Positions 15,897 to 26,694 of a stretch of DNA of 64,000 bases are shown here, one piece after another (the stretch's first letter is position 1; each line of letters starts with the position of its first letter). Source of the DNA: Oceanicola sp. 22II-s10i (lineage in GTDB: Bacteria > Pseudomonadota > Alphaproteobacteria > Rhodobacterales > Rhodobacteraceae). The notes beneath the pieces are model-generated. The model was not told the origin of the DNA and made no database searches. It saw only the letters and a list, made by a program, of their open reading frames with translations. The stretch covers positions 842,501 through 906,500 of the forward strand of contig NZ_AQQU01000001.1 in NCBI RefSeq assembly GCF_002210105.1, given 5' to 3'. The translations under genes and the position numbers were made by a program.

Positions 15897-17597
15897 ATGA
15901 GCATTCCAGCGCTGTCCGATCTCATTTCTCAGGGGCGCGGCGATGCGCCGGCGGATCTGGTGCTGAAGGGCGGGCAGGTTCTGGACGTGGTGACGGGCGA
16001 TCTGGTCGCGGGCGACGTGGCGATCTGCGGCGACACCGTGGTGGGGATCGGGGCCGGATACGAGGGGCGGCAGGTGATCGACGTCACCGGGAAAACGCTG
16101 GTTCCGGGCTTCATAGACACGCATCTGCACATCGAAAGCTCGCTGGTGACGCCGCATGAGTTCGACCGTTGCGTCGGGCCGCGGGGCGTGACGACGGTGA
16201 TCTGCGACCCGCACGAGATCGCGAACGTGATCGGGGTGCCGGGGATCGAGTATTTCCTCGCCGCCGCGCAGGAGACCCTGATCGACATCCGTGTGAACCT
16301 GTCGTCCTGCGTACCGTCGAGCCACATGGAAACGGCTGGAGCCGAGATCGGGGCCACCGATCTGATCCCGCTGGCGGACCATCCCAAGGTGATCGGGCTG
16401 GCCGAGTTCATGAACTATCCCGGCGTGATCTTTCAGGATCCCGGTTGCATGGAAAAGCTGGAGGCATTTCGCGGCCGGCATATCGACGGACATGCCCCGC
16501 AGCTGAGCGGGCGCGACCTGAACGCCTATATCGCCGCCGGTATCCGGACCGAGCACGAGGCCACGACCGCCGAGGAGGCGCGCGAAAAGCTCCGCAAGGG
16601 GATGCGGGTGCTGATCCGCGAAGGCTCGGTGTCGAAGGACCTGCATGCCTTGCAGCCGCTGCTGACCGACATCACCAGTGCCTACATGTGCCTGTGCACG
16701 GACGACCGAAATCCGCTGGATATCGCCGAGCACGGGCATCTGGACTACATGATCCGCGAGCTGATCCGGCTGGGCTGTCCCACGCTCGCCGTCTACCGCG
16801 CGGCCAGCCTGTCGGCGGCCGAGGCGTTCGGGCTGAAGGACCGGGGCCAGATCGCGCCGGGCAAGCGGGCGGATATCGTGGTGCTCTCTGATCTGGCCGA
16901 TTGCCGGGCCGAGATGGTGCTGGCGGGCGGTGTGGTGCTGGAGGATGCGGCCTTTGCCGTTCGCCCTGTCACGCCGCCGGTCGGGCGCGGGTCGGTCAAG
17001 GCGCCGGTGTTGGACGGCGACGACTTCCGCACGACCGCGAACCGGGAGGAGACGGACGTCATCGGCATCCTCGACGGCAAGATCATCACCGAGCATCTGA
17101 AGGAGGAGATCGCGATCGAGGACGGCGACAAGCGCCCCGACCCGGCGCGCGACCTCGTCAAGATCGCGGTGGTGGAGCGGCACGGCAAGAACGGGAACAT
17201 CGCCACCGGCTTCGTGAAGGGGTTCGGGCTGAAACGGGGGGCCATCGCCTCGACCGTCTGCCACGACCATCACAACATCGCGGTGGTCGGCATCGACTAC
17301 GACGACATGGCGCTGGCGGCGAACCGGCTGGGGCAGATCGAGGGCGGGTTCGTCGTGGTGGACGACGGCAAGGTCATCGCGGAACTGCCGCTGCCGGTGG
17401 CCGGGCTGATGAGCCTTTCGCCCTTCGAGGCGGTCCATGCCGACCTCGTGGAACTGCGCGCGGCCGCCAAGCGGCTGGGGGTCACGTTGGCCGAGCCGTT
17501 CCTGCAACTGGCCTTCCTTGCGCTGCCGGTGATCCCGGCGCTCAAGATCACGGACCGGGGCATGGTCGACGTGGTGAAGTTCGAGATCATCTCGTGA
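15897..17597 (+). CDS. ade: Adenine deaminase
   Basis: Converts adenine to hypoxanthine and ammonia, purine salvage. 566 residues, normal for the amidohydrolase-type Ade. Metal motif THLHIESS (H76, H78), [22 protein letters not shown], and C-terminal domain [18 protein letters not shown] followed by [10 protein letters not shown] at 15897 gives the usual N-terminus; a longer frame from 15765 lacks family similarity and overlaps aroQ's upstream region. Divergent from aroQ. Confidence 0.94.
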   Translation: MSIPALSDLISQGRGDAPADLVLKGGQVLDVVTGDLVAGDVAICGDTVVGIGAGYEGRQVIDVTGKTLVPGFIDTHLHIESSLVTPHEFDRCVGPRGVTTVICDPHEIANVIGVPGIEYFLAAAQETLIDIRVNLSSCVPSSHMETAGAEIGATDLIPLADHPKVIGLAEFMNYPGVIFQDPGCMEKLEAFRGRHIDGHAPQLSGRDLNAYIAAGIRTEHEATTAEEAREKLRKGMRVLIREGSVSKDLHALQPLLTDITSAYMCLCTDDRNPLDIAEHGHLDYMIRELIRLGCPTLAVYRAASLSAAEAFGLKDRGQIAPGKRADIVVLSDLADCRAEMVLAGGVVLEDAAFAVRPVTPPVGRGSVKAPVLDGDDFRTTANREETDVIGILDGKIITEHLKEEIAIEDGDKRPDPARDLVKIAVVERHGKNGNIATGFVKGFGLKRGAIASTVCHDHHNIAVVGIDYDDMALAANRLGQIEGGFVVVDDGKVIAELPLPVAGLMSLSPFEAVHADLVELRAAAKRLGVTLAEPFLQLAFLALPVIPALKITDRGMVDVVKFEIIS

Positions 17598-17687
17598 TCC
17601 GCTCACGCAGCATGAACGGAGTTGTCACGCAACTTCCTGATCTTTCAGGCGTATAAGCTCTGACAGAAGACCAAAGGAGGCACGAGA

Positions 17688-18008
17688 GTGACCATGCTTC
17701 GAACGACCCTATGCGCGGTGACCGCGCTGACACTGGCCGGGACCGCCGCACAGGCGCAGTCCGGCTTCATCACCAAATCCGAGATCGGGATCGCAGGCGC
17801 CCCCGGCATCTCGGACCGCGACGACCGGCTGTCCGCCCCGACCGGCGACCCGTTCATCAGCGTCATCGTCCTGGACCGCGCGTCCGGCGACCTGAAGCTG
17901 TGCGGATCCTACCAGAACGACGAGAACGGACGCGGCGTGCGCTGCGGGCCGCTGCCCGCGAACAGCGAGGCCGTGGAACCGAAACAGCAGAGCCTCTGGG
18001 AGTTGTGA
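17688..18008 (+). CDS. Small secreted protein of unknown function
   Basis: 106 residues if started at the GTG at 17688, which sits 7 nt after AGGAGG; the ATG at 17694 is the alternative. A signal peptide (LCAVTALTLAGTAAQAQS) is followed by about 80 polar residues with two cysteines (KLCGSYQ and VRCGPLP) that could form a disulfide. I recognise no family. It has its own ribosome site and is not tightly linked to the genes on either side. Confidence 0.72.
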   Translation: MTMLRTTLCAVTALTLAGTAAQAQSGFITKSEIGIAGAPGISDRDDRLSAPTGDPFISVIVLDRASGDLKLCGSYQNDENGRGVRCGPLPANSEAVEPKQQSLWEL

Positions 18009-18039
18009 TTTTCCGCTAATCGGAACATAATTCCACGCA

Positions 18040-18068
18040 TTGACCTCTCCCCGACGCTTGCCTAGTTT
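18040..18068 (+). promoter_or_regulatory. Probable sigma-70 promoter of the beta-oxidation operon
   Basis: TTGACC (18040-18045), 17-nt spacer, TAGTTT (18063-18068), about 85 nt before the fadJ-like start. The leader that follows is rich in CGCGCG and may fold. Confidence 0.5.
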
Positions 18069-18152
18069 GGCGCGCGCCGGGGGGAGGTCGCGCGCGTTTC
18101 CAGCGCGCCCGTTCGACCTGTCCCCCCGATTTGTTTCTGAAAGGGGTAGGCC

Positions 18153-20249
18153 ATGGCCGAAGCGAACCGGATCAACGACGTCATCAGCACCGGGATGGAG
18201 GGCGACATCGCCCTGATCTGCATCGACAACCCGCCGGTGAACGCCACCGGTCAGGCGGTGCGCGCCGGGCTGAAAGAGGCGATGGAGGGTCTGGTTTCCG
18301 AAGGCCGCGCCAAGGTCATCGCGATCTACTGCGCGGGCCGCACCTTTGTCGCCGGGGCCGACATCCGCGAATTCGGCAAGCCGCCGCAGGCCCCCGGCCT
18401 GGGCGATGTGCTGAGCGCGATCGAAGGTTCGCCGATCCCCGTTATCTCCATCATTCACGGCACCGCGCTCGGGGGCGGCTATGAACTGGCGCTTTCGACT
18501 CATGCCCGCGTGGCCGTCGAAGGCGCGCGCATCGGGCTGCCCGAGGTCCTGCTGGGCCTGCTGCCGGGTGCCGGTGGCACGCAGCGTCTCCCGCGTCTGT
18601 CCGGGCTGGCATTCGCGCTGGACGTGATCCTGTCGGGCCGCCAGGTACCGGCCAAGGAAGCCGCCGCCAAGGGCGCGGTCGACAAGGTCATGGCCGGCGA
18701 GCCGCGCGATGTCGCGCTGAAGGCGGGGCAGGAGGTCATCGACGGCACCCTGCCGACGCGGCGGACGGACCTGATCGAGGCGGAGTATGACCGGAAGGTC
18801 ATCGACGACACGCTGGCCGGGGTGAAGAAGAAGAACCCCCACCTGATTTCCCCGGTGAAATGCGTCGAGGCGGTCGCGGCCTGCAATCTTCCGCTGGAAG
18901 AGGGTCTGAAAGTCGAACGCCAGTGCTTCATCGACTGCATGAACACGCCGCAGCGCGCGGGTCTGATCCATGCGTTCTTTGGCGAACGGGCCGTGTCGAA
19001 CATCCCCGAGGCCAAGGGCGATCACCGGCCGCTGAACAAGATCGGCGTGATCGGCGGCGGCACGATGGGGTCGGGCATCTCGACCGCCTGCCTGACCGCC
19101 GGGATCCCGGTGATGCTGGTCGAGGTCAAGCAGGAGGCGCTGGACCGGGGCGTCGCGACGATCACCAAGAACCTCGACGGGGCCGTGTCGCGCGGCAAGA
19201 TGAGCGCCGACAAGCGGGACGCCACGCTGGCCCTGCTGTCGACCAGCCTCGAGATGGAGGCGCTGGCCGATGTCGATCTGGTGATCGAGGCGGTGTTCGA
19301 GAAGATGGAGATCAAGAAGGAGATCTTCGAAAAGCTCGACCGCATCTGCAAGCCGGGGGCGATCCTTGCCTCCAACACCTCCTACCTGGACGTGAACCAG
19401 ATCGCCGCCGTGACCAAGCGGCCCGAGGACGTACTGGGCCTGCACTTCTTCAGCCCCGCGCACGTGATGCGCCTGCTGGAGATCGTGCAGGGCGAAAAGA
19501 CCGCCGCCGACGTGGTCGCCACCGGCTTCCGCCTGGCCGCGAACCTCAAGAAGGTCGGCGTGCTGGCGCAGGTCTGTGACGGGTTCATCGGCAACCGCAT
19601 CCTCGGGCACTACTCCAAGGTCATCGCCTACCTCGTGCTGGACGGCGCGAGCCCGCAGCAGGTGGATGACGCGCTGGAAGGCTTCGGGCTGGCCATGGGG
19701 CCGCACAAGGTCGGTGACCTTGCCGGGCTCGACATCGGCTACATGAACCGCCAGCGGATGAAGGAAGAGGGTCTGAACCCCGCCGAACGCTATGGCGGTG
19801 TGGTGGCCGACCGGATCGCGGAACAGGGCTGGTACGGCCGCAAGACCGGCAAGGGCTATTACGTCTACGACGCCGGTGCGCCGGTGCCGAACGAAGACGT
19901 GGCAGGCATCATCGACGCCGTTCGCGCCGAGCAGGGCATCACCCCCAAGAGCTTTACCGAACAGGAGATCGTGGATCGCTACATGACCGCGATGATCTCG
20001 GAAGCCGCCCGCGTCGTAGAAGACGGGACCGCCAAGCGTCCGGTGGATGTCGATATGGTGTTCCTGTTCGGCTACGGCTTCCCCCGGTTCCGGGGCGGAC
20101 CGCTGCACTACGCCGACACCATCGGCGCGGCGGAGCTGGTCAAGCGGATCGAGGCCTATGCCAAGGAAGACGCACACTATTGGCAGGTGCCGGAGATCCT
20201 GCGCAAGATGGCGGCCGACGGCACCACGTTCGCCGATCTGAATTCGTAA
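18153..20249 (+). CDS. Bifunctional enoyl-CoA hydratase/3-hydroxyacyl-CoA dehydrogenase (FadJ/PimF-like)
   Basis: 698 residues. N-terminal crotonase domain: oxyanion-hole segment IHGTALGGGYELAL and the catalytic region GLPEVLLGLLPGAGGTQRL. Then an NAD-binding domain with GGGTMGSGI (from 301), the hydroxyacyl-CoA dehydrogenase motif FFSPAHVMRLLEIV, and the C-terminal dimerisation region. Carries out two successive beta-oxidation steps in the cytoplasm. Followed by two acyl-CoA dehydrogenase genes 19 nt and 3 nt apart. The order resembles pimF-pimC-pimD for dicarboxylic acid degradation, but ordinary fatty acids are possible. Confidence 0.9.
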   Translation: MAEANRINDVISTGMEGDIALICIDNPPVNATGQAVRAGLKEAMEGLVSEGRAKVIAIYCAGRTFVAGADIREFGKPPQAPGLGDVLSAIEGSPIPVISIIHGTALGGGYELALSTHARVAVEGARIGLPEVLLGLLPGAGGTQRLPRLSGLAFALDVILSGRQVPAKEAAAKGAVDKVMAGEPRDVALKAGQEVIDGTLPTRRTDLIEAEYDRKVIDDTLAGVKKKNPHLISPVKCVEAVAACNLPLEEGLKVERQCFIDCMNTPQRAGLIHAFFGERAVSNIPEAKGDHRPLNKIGVIGGGTMGSGISTACLTAGIPVMLVEVKQEALDRGVATITKNLDGAVSRGKMSADKRDATLALLSTSLEMEALADVDLVIEAVFEKMEIKKEIFEKLDRICKPGAILASNTSYLDVNQIAAVTKRPEDVLGLHFFSPAHVMRLLEIVQGEKTAADVVATGFRLAANLKKVGVLAQVCDGFIGNRILGHYSKVIAYLVLDGASPQQVDDALEGFGLAMGPHKVGDLAGLDIGYMNRQRMKEEGLNPAERYGGVVADRIAEQGWYGRKTGKGYYVYDAGAPVPNEDVAGIIDAVRAEQGITPKSFTEQEIVDRYMTAMISEAARVVEDGTAKRPVDVDMVFLFGYGFPRFRGGPLHYADTIGAAELVKRIEAYAKEDAHYWQVPEILRKMAADGTTFADLNS

Positions 20250-20268
20250 TCAGGAGGGAGGACCTGAC

Positions 20269-21456
<1,188 letters not shown>

Positions 21457-21459
21457 TCC

Positions 21460-22509
21460 ATGAACTTTGATCTGACTGAAGACCGCCAGATGCTCCAGGA
21501 CAGCCTGCGGCGCTACTTGGGCGACAAGTACCCGGTCGAGCACCGCAACAAGGTGGCCTATGCCGAGCCGTTCCACGATCCGTCCAAGTGGGACGAGCTG
21601 GTGGAACTTGGCGCGCTCTATGCGCTGGCCGGTGAGGATGCGGGCGGCATGGGGGGCACCGGGTTCGACATCTCGGTGGTGTTCGAGGAACTGGGCCGGA
21701 CGCTCTGCCCCGAACCCGTGCTTGGGGCGCTGATGGCCTCGCGGATCCTGAGCGCCGCCGGTGCGGATCAGGAGGCGCTGCTCTCCGGCGCGACCAAATA
21801 CGCGGTCGGGCTGGGCGAACTGGACGCGCCCTACGACCTGAGCCAGATGACGACCGAGGCCAAGGGCGGCAAGCTGTCGGGCCGCAAGTCCATCGTCTAT
21901 GGCGGGCAGGCGGCGGATGGCTTCCTGATCGCGGCCAAGGACGGCGGGTCGGTCTCGGTGTATTCGGTGAAAGCCGAGGACGCCTCCGTCACCGGCTACG
22001 GCATGATGGACGGCGGCGGCGCGGCCGAGGTCGTGCTCGAGGACGCTCCGGCGGAACTGGTGCTGAAGGATGCCGATGCCGCGATCCAGGACGCGATCAA
22101 CGCGGGCATCGTGGCGCTGTGTTCCGAAGCGGTCGGCGCGATGGAAGTGCTGCACAAGATGACCGTGGAATACCTCGGCCAGCGCAAGCAGTTCGGCCGT
22201 CCGATCGGCACGTTCCAGGTGCTGCAACACCGCGCGGTCGACATGCTGACCGAGATCGTTCAGGCCCGCTCCATCGTCATCAAGGCGGCGTCCGAGCTGG
22301 GTGGTGCGGATGCCTCGCGCTACTGCTCGATGGCCAAGAACCTGATCGGCCGCGCCGGTCGGCAGGTGGCCGAAGAGGCGATCCAGATGCACGGCGGCAT
22401 CGCGATGACCTGGGAATACCCCGGCTCGCACTACGCCAAGCGCATCATCATGATCGACGCGCAGTTGGGGGATACGGATTATCACCTGATGCAGGTCGCG
22501 GCGGCCTGA
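21460..22509 (+). CDS. Acyl-CoA dehydrogenase, PimD-like (small subunit)
   Basis: 349 residues, shorter than a standard acyl-CoA dehydrogenase, and the N-terminal/middle domains are divergent (DRQMLQDSLRRYLGDKYPVE; GGMGGTGFDISVVFEELG). The C-terminal helical domain is well kept: RKQFGRPIGTFQVLQHRAVD and AIQMHGGIAMTWEYPG. Start 3 nt after the upstream dehydrogenase implies coupled translation and partnership with it. Last gene before a strong terminator. Confidence 0.87.
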   Translation: MNFDLTEDRQMLQDSLRRYLGDKYPVEHRNKVAYAEPFHDPSKWDELVELGALYALAGEDAGGMGGTGFDISVVFEELGRTLCPEPVLGALMASRILSAAGADQEALLSGATKYAVGLGELDAPYDLSQMTTEAKGGKLSGRKSIVYGGQAADGFLIAAKDGGSVSVYSVKAEDASVTGYGMMDGGGAAEVVLEDAPAELVLKDADAAIQDAINAGIVALCSEAVGAMEVLHKMTVEYLGQRKQFGRPIGTFQVLQHRAVDMLTEIVQARSIVIKAASELGGADASRYCSMAKNLIGRAGRQVAEEAIQMHGGIAMTWEYPGSHYAKRIIMIDAQLGDTDYHLMQVAAA

Positions 22510-22531
22510 TTTCGGGCGGAAGGTTTGCGGG

Positions 22532-22557
22532 GGCCCGGACGGTTGTCCGGGCCTTTT
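22532..22557 (+). terminator. Intrinsic terminator of the beta-oxidation operon
   Basis: Nine-base-pair stem GGCCCGGAC (22532-22540)/GTCCGGGCC (22545-22553), GGTT loop, then TTTT and a further T-run (GCGTTTTTT). The bases from here to 22677 hold nothing else I can identify and mark the left edge of an AT-richer stretch. Confidence 0.85.
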
Positions 22558-22677
22558 GCGTTTTTTGGGGGGTGGTGAGCCGATGGTTGAGAGAGCGATG
22601 ACCGCTTCGAGCCAAGACTGGACTGGGCGCGTCAGGCCAATTTTGCACGCGCGACGCCGCGCTAAATCGGCTTGATC

Positions 22678-23550
22678 TCAGTCTCCTGAGAGGCGCGTGA
22701 CCTCCGACGGCCATTTGAACAGATAGGTCTCGTCAAAGTCGGACGGGATTGGCCGCGTCACATTGACAATGCCAAATGTGGTGGCAAACGATGAGAAGGC
22801 CGCATTCGCACGCTCTGTTTGAGGGCTGTGGCCTTCAAATTGCATCACCCTGGAAACGATCACCAACCAGGACCGGTCGCAGGCCGCATATTTCTTCAGC
22901 CGATCGTTCTTGCTTTTCAGGATCGGTAAGAGGACGCGGTCGTCGAAGTCTGGCGTGATACCACCTCGGCTGCCAGTCACCTTGATGTCGTGTCTCCCGT
23001 CCCTGTAGAGGGAAATGTTCTGGATGAACTCCGGCAACTGGGCGGACGGCTCTGAGCGCGCGCTTCGCATTCCCCCGTCGTAGCGGATGCGTGCCCATCT
23101 TTCTGACCAAATTGTTATGGCACCTGGGTTTGGCAGCTTCGCCGCAGCGTCGGAGATCAGAGCCGCCACTCGCGGTAGGTCGTCTTTGTCTTCGACGCTG
23201 ACAGGAACTCCGTCTACAAAGGCAATGTTGATGATCAACCCATCATCCCCCTCCCTTGCATTCTTCTCAACCAATTTGCGCAGTGCTTTCGCATATTCGC
23301 TCTGGGCATGTTCGATCTGTAGCGCACCAAATTTCCCAGCTTCATGCCTTGCAATCGTGAGTTCGATCCCGACGGTCTCTCCGTCAATGACTGCGATGAA
23401 GTCCGGACACTCGTAAGGTTCCAGCTTTTCGGGCACGATACCTGCGGCTCGAAAGAATTCGTTGAGATGAAGGAATTCTGACTCTTTCGCACTGTTCATG
23501 GCTCGGCCACTCACTTTTCCGCAACTACTACATGCGAAGTATGGCCGCAT
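22678..23550 (-). CDS. Hypothetical protein, possible PD-(D/E)XK-like nuclease
   Basis: 290 residues if begun at 23550; an ATG at 23499 (MNSAKESEF) is an equally plausible start, as neither has a clear ribosome site. The longer form opens with a CxxC (CSSCG). The segment ECPDFIAVIDGETVGIELT resembles a PD-(D/E)XK core, with T where K is usual. A mid-protein stretch is rich in polar residues; no signal peptide or membrane segment. Base composition is visibly more AT-rich than either flank, suggesting horizontal acquisition. No partner gene. Function not recognised. Confidence 0.6.
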   Translation of the reverse strand: MRPYFACSSCGKVSGRAMNSAKESEFLHLNEFFRAAGIVPEKLEPYECPDFIAVIDGETVGIELTIARHEAGKFGALQIEHAQSEYAKALRKLVEKNAREGDDGLIINIAFVDGVPVSVEDKDDLPRVAALISDAAAKLPNPGAITIWSERWARIRYDGGMRSARSEPSAQLPEFIQNISLYRDGRHDIKVTGSRGGITPDFDDRVLLPILKSKNDRLKKYAACDRSWLVIVSRVMQFEGHSPQTERANAAFSSFATTFGIVNVTRPIPSDFDETYLFKWPSEVTRLSGD

Positions 23551-23841
23551 TTACGGCTCTTTTAGATGATTAGGAACGTCCGCTTGTTTGAAGCAAGGAT
23601 TGCTTCTTTGCCGGTGCGGCGAAAGACCGATTTCCGCCCTACCTCCCTTGTGTCTTCGCGGGCGCAACGTAGATCGACCATATGCGGCGAATGGCAAATC
23701 TGTCCGTCTAGCAGACTTCCTCACGAGGTTTGTCGAAGGCTTCCACGTTTTCCTCCCCAAGGACTCTTGTTCACCGAATCTTAGTGTGGGAAAGTTCTGC
23801 TAAGAGCAGCTTAACCAGAACACACAGGCCCACCCCAGGCG
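23551..23841. other. 291-bp AT-richer gene-free stretch before recQ
   Basis: Short open frames on both strands overlap here, none with a ribosome site or recognisable product. Composition matches the nuclease-like gene to its left, not recQ. I see no tRNA, terminator or repeat. It may be decayed coding sequence from the same insertion, plus the recQ promoter. Confidence 0.45.
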
Positions 23842-25887
23842 ATGAGCGACGCGAGCACGATACTGCGCGAGGTCTTCGGATTCGACGGATTCCGTCCGGG
23901 TCAGGCCGAGATCGTGGAGGCGGTGAGCGCGGGCCGCGACGTGCTGGCGATCATGCCGACCGGCGGCGGAAAATCGCTGTGTTATCAACTGCCTGCCCTC
24001 ATGGGTGAGGGGCTGACGGTCGTCATCTCCCCCCTCATCGCCCTGATGCGCGATCAGGTCCGCGCGCTGCGCGAGGCGGGGGTCGAGGCGGGGGCGCTGA
24101 CCTCGGGTAACACGCCGGAAGAGACGGATTTCGTCTGGGAACGGATCGAGGCGGGGGCGCTGCGGCTGCTCTATCTCGCGCCGGAACGGCTGGCGGGCGA
24201 GGGCACGGTGCGGATGCTGCGCCGGATCGGCGTGAAGCGGATCGCGGTGGACGAGGCGCATTGCGTCAGCCAGTGGGGGCATGACTTCCGGCCCGATTAC
24301 CTGCGGATCGGGGAGTTGCGGAAAGCGCTCGGCGTGCCGGTTGCGGCCTTCACCGCGACGGCGGATGCCGAGACGCGGGACGAGATTGTCGCGCGGCTGT
24401 TCGACGGGCCGCCGGAGACCTTCCTGCGCGGCTTCGACCGGCCGAACATCCATCTGGCGTTTCAGGCCAAGGACAACCCGCGCACGCAGATCCTGACCTT
24501 CGCCGCCGCGCGCAAGGGGCAGTCCGGCATCGTCTATTGCGGCACCCGCGCCAAGACCGAGACGCTGGCGCAGGCGCTGCGCGAGGCGGGACATCTGGCG
24601 ATCCATTACCACGGCGGGATGGAGGCCGAGGACCGGCGCGTGGCCGAGACCCGGTTCCAGCGCGAGGACGGGCTGATCGTCTGCGCAACGGTCGCCTTCG
24701 GCATGGGTGTCGACAAGCCCGACATCCGCTGGGTCGCCCATGCGGACCTGCCCAAGAGCATCGAGGCCTATTACCAGGAGATCGGCCGCGCGGGGCGCGA
24801 CGGTGCACCGGCCGAGACGCTGACGCTCTACGGGCCCGACGACATCCGCCTACGCCGGTCGCAGATCGACGAGGGGCTCGCCCCGCCGGAGCGGCGGGCG
24901 GCGGACCATGCCCGGCTGAACGCCCTGCTGGGGCTTGCCGAGGCGCTGGAATGCCGCCGGGCCAAGCTGCTGACGTATTTCGGGGAAGAAGCGACGGCCT
25001 GCGGGAATTGCGACTGCTGCGACAGCCCGCCCGAGGTGTTCGACGGGACGGAGGCGGTGCGCAAGGCGCTGTCGGCGATCCTGCGGACCGAGGAATGGTT
25101 CGGCGCGGGGCATCTGACGGACATCCTGATCGGCAATGTCACCGACAAGATCCGGCAGCGTCGGCATGACGACCTGCCGACCTTCGGCGTGGGCAAGGAC
25201 CTGAGCAAACGGGAATGGTCGGCGGTGTTCCGGCAGATGATGGGTCACGACCTGATCCGTCCGAACCCGGACCGCCACGGCGCGCTGACGATGACCGAGG
25301 CCGCGCGCCCGATCCTGCGGGGCGAGGAGTCGATCGACCTGCGCCGCGACAGCATCGACCGGGCGCGGGCCAAGGCCTCGCGCCCTGCCGTCAGGACGAT
25401 GGTGTCCGAGGAGGACGAGCCGCTGCTGTCCGCGCTCAAGGCCAAGCGCCGCGCGCTGGCCGAGGAGGCGCGGGTGCCGGCCTATGTGATCTTCCCCGAC
25501 CGCACGCTGATCGAGATGGCCGAGAGCCGCCCGCAGAGCCTCGACGACATGGCGCGGGTCAGCGGGGTGGGTGCCAAGAAGCTGGAACGCTACGGGGCGA
25601 TGTTCCTCGAGGTCATCACCGGCGCGTCGGAGGAGCTGCACCCCGCGCGGCGCAGGCTGGCGGGGCAGGGGGCCGGGTCGCTCTACGACCGGCTGATGGA
25701 GGTTCAGGCCGACCTCGCGCGCGGGCCGGACGGGATCGACAAGCCGCTCAGCTGTTCCGCCTCGCAGGTGGCCAAGGTGGCGCAGGCGCGGCCCGAGAGC
25801 GAGGCGGCGCTGGAGCGGATACTGGGCGAACACCGCGCGGAACGGTTCGGCGCGGCCTTTCTGGACGCCATCCGGGCGACGGGCTAA
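23842..25887 (+). CDS. recQ: ATP-dependent DNA helicase RecQ
   Basis: 3'-5' helicase of recombination and fork repair. 681 residues: Walker A PTGGGKS (39-45), DEAH motif VDEAHCVSQWGHDF, helicase motif VI region EIGRAGRDG, zinc-binding cysteines near CGNCDCC, winged-helix (RQC) and an HRDC domain (RPQSLDDMARVSGVGAKKLERYG) near the C-terminus. A C-terminal extension of about 90 residues follows HRDC. Ribosome site is weak. Confidence 0.96.
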   Translation: MSDASTILREVFGFDGFRPGQAEIVEAVSAGRDVLAIMPTGGGKSLCYQLPALMGEGLTVVISPLIALMRDQVRALREAGVEAGALTSGNTPEETDFVWERIEAGALRLLYLAPERLAGEGTVRMLRRIGVKRIAVDEAHCVSQWGHDFRPDYLRIGELRKALGVPVAAFTATADAETRDEIVARLFDGPPETFLRGFDRPNIHLAFQAKDNPRTQILTFAAARKGQSGIVYCGTRAKTETLAQALREAGHLAIHYHGGMEAEDRRVAETRFQREDGLIVCATVAFGMGVDKPDIRWVAHADLPKSIEAYYQEIGRAGRDGAPAETLTLYGPDDIRLRRSQIDEGLAPPERRAADHARLNALLGLAEALECRRAKLLTYFGEEATACGNCDCCDSPPEVFDGTEAVRKALSAILRTEEWFGAGHLTDILIGNVTDKIRQRRHDDLPTFGVGKDLSKREWSAVFRQMMGHDLIRPNPDRHGALTMTEAARPILRGEESIDLRRDSIDRARAKASRPAVRTMVSEEDEPLLSALKAKRRALAEEARVPAYVIFPDRTLIEMAESRPQSLDDMARVSGVGAKKLERYGAMFLEVITGASEELHPARRRLAGQGAGSLYDRLMEVQADLARGPDGIDKPLSCSASQVAKVAQARPESEAALERILGEHRAERFGAAFLDAIRATG

Positions 25888-25914
25888 GTCATCCCGGAAC
25901 CGAGGGGACCTGCC

Positions 25915-26691
25915 ATGCTGATCGTCATTTCACCGGCCAAGAAGCTCGACTGGGAGGAGCGCGACCTCGCCCTGACCGAGCCCGAGTTTCAGGACGACGC
26001 CAACCGGCTGGCCAAGACGATGCGCAATCAGACCTTGCGTGATCTCAAGGGGTTGATGGACCTGAGCGACGACCTCGCCCGGCTGAACCGCGACCGGTTC
26101 AAGGCGTTCTCGGACGCGCCGGTCGCCTCTGCGTTGCGGCCCGCCGTGCTGGCCTTTGCGGGCGACACCTACCAGGGGCTCAGGGCCGGGGAGTTCACGG
26201 GGTCCGAGATGATGCGCGCGCAGGAGCGGCTGCGGATCCTGTCGGGGCTTTACGGCGTGCTGCGGCCGCTGGACGGGATCCAGCCCTACCGGCTGGAGAT
26301 GGGCAGCCGGCTGTCGACGCGGCGGGGTGCGAACCTCTACGACTACTGGCGCGACCAACCCGCGAAGGTGCTGAACCGGCGGGCCGAGGAGCTGGGCACA
26401 GACACGCTGGTGAACTGCGCCAGCCAGGAATATTTCGGCGCGGTCGATCTGAAGCGGCTCAAACTGAACGTCATCACGCCGCAGTTCCTCGAGGAGGATG
26501 GCGGCAGCGCCAAGATGATCAGCTTCTTCGCCAAGCGCGCGCGGGGTGCGATGGCGGGCTGGCTGATCCGGGGGGACGTGACGGACCCGGCGCGGATCGT
26601 GGAGTTCGCCGAGGACGGTTATGCGCATGATCCTGCGCGGTCGGAACCGGGGCGTCCGGCGTTTGTCCGTCCGAGGCAGGCGGGGGCCTGA
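25915..26691 (+). CDS. yaaA: Peroxide stress protein YaaA (DUF328)
   Basis: 258 residues, the usual length. N-terminus LIVISPAKKLDW, then GDTYQGLRA and LSGLYGVLRPLDGIQPYRLEMGS (given in part: LYGVLRPLDGIQPYRLEM), all diagnostic of YaaA; the C-terminal FFAKRARGAMAGW is also typical. In E. coli it lowers free iron and DNA damage during H2O2 stress and binds DNA. Lies 27 nt after recQ, probably in one operon with this repair helicase. Confidence 0.93.
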   Translation: MLIVISPAKKLDWEERDLALTEPEFQDDANRLAKTMRNQTLRDLKGLMDLSDDLARLNRDRFKAFSDAPVASALRPAVLAFAGDTYQGLRAGEFTGSEMMRAQERLRILSGLYGVLRPLDGIQPYRLEMGSRLSTRRGANLYDYWRDQPAKVLNRRAEELGTDTLVNCASQEYFGAVDLKRLKLNVITPQFLEEDGGSAKMISFFAKRARGAMAGWLIRGDVTDPARIVEFAEDGYAHDPARSEPGRPAFVRPRQAGA

Positions 26692-26694
26692 GGC

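Noticed and set aside
23551-23804. Short overlapping frames before recQ (60-75 codons)
   Set aside because: No ribosome site or recognisable product; several frames are open at once, as in decayed DNA.
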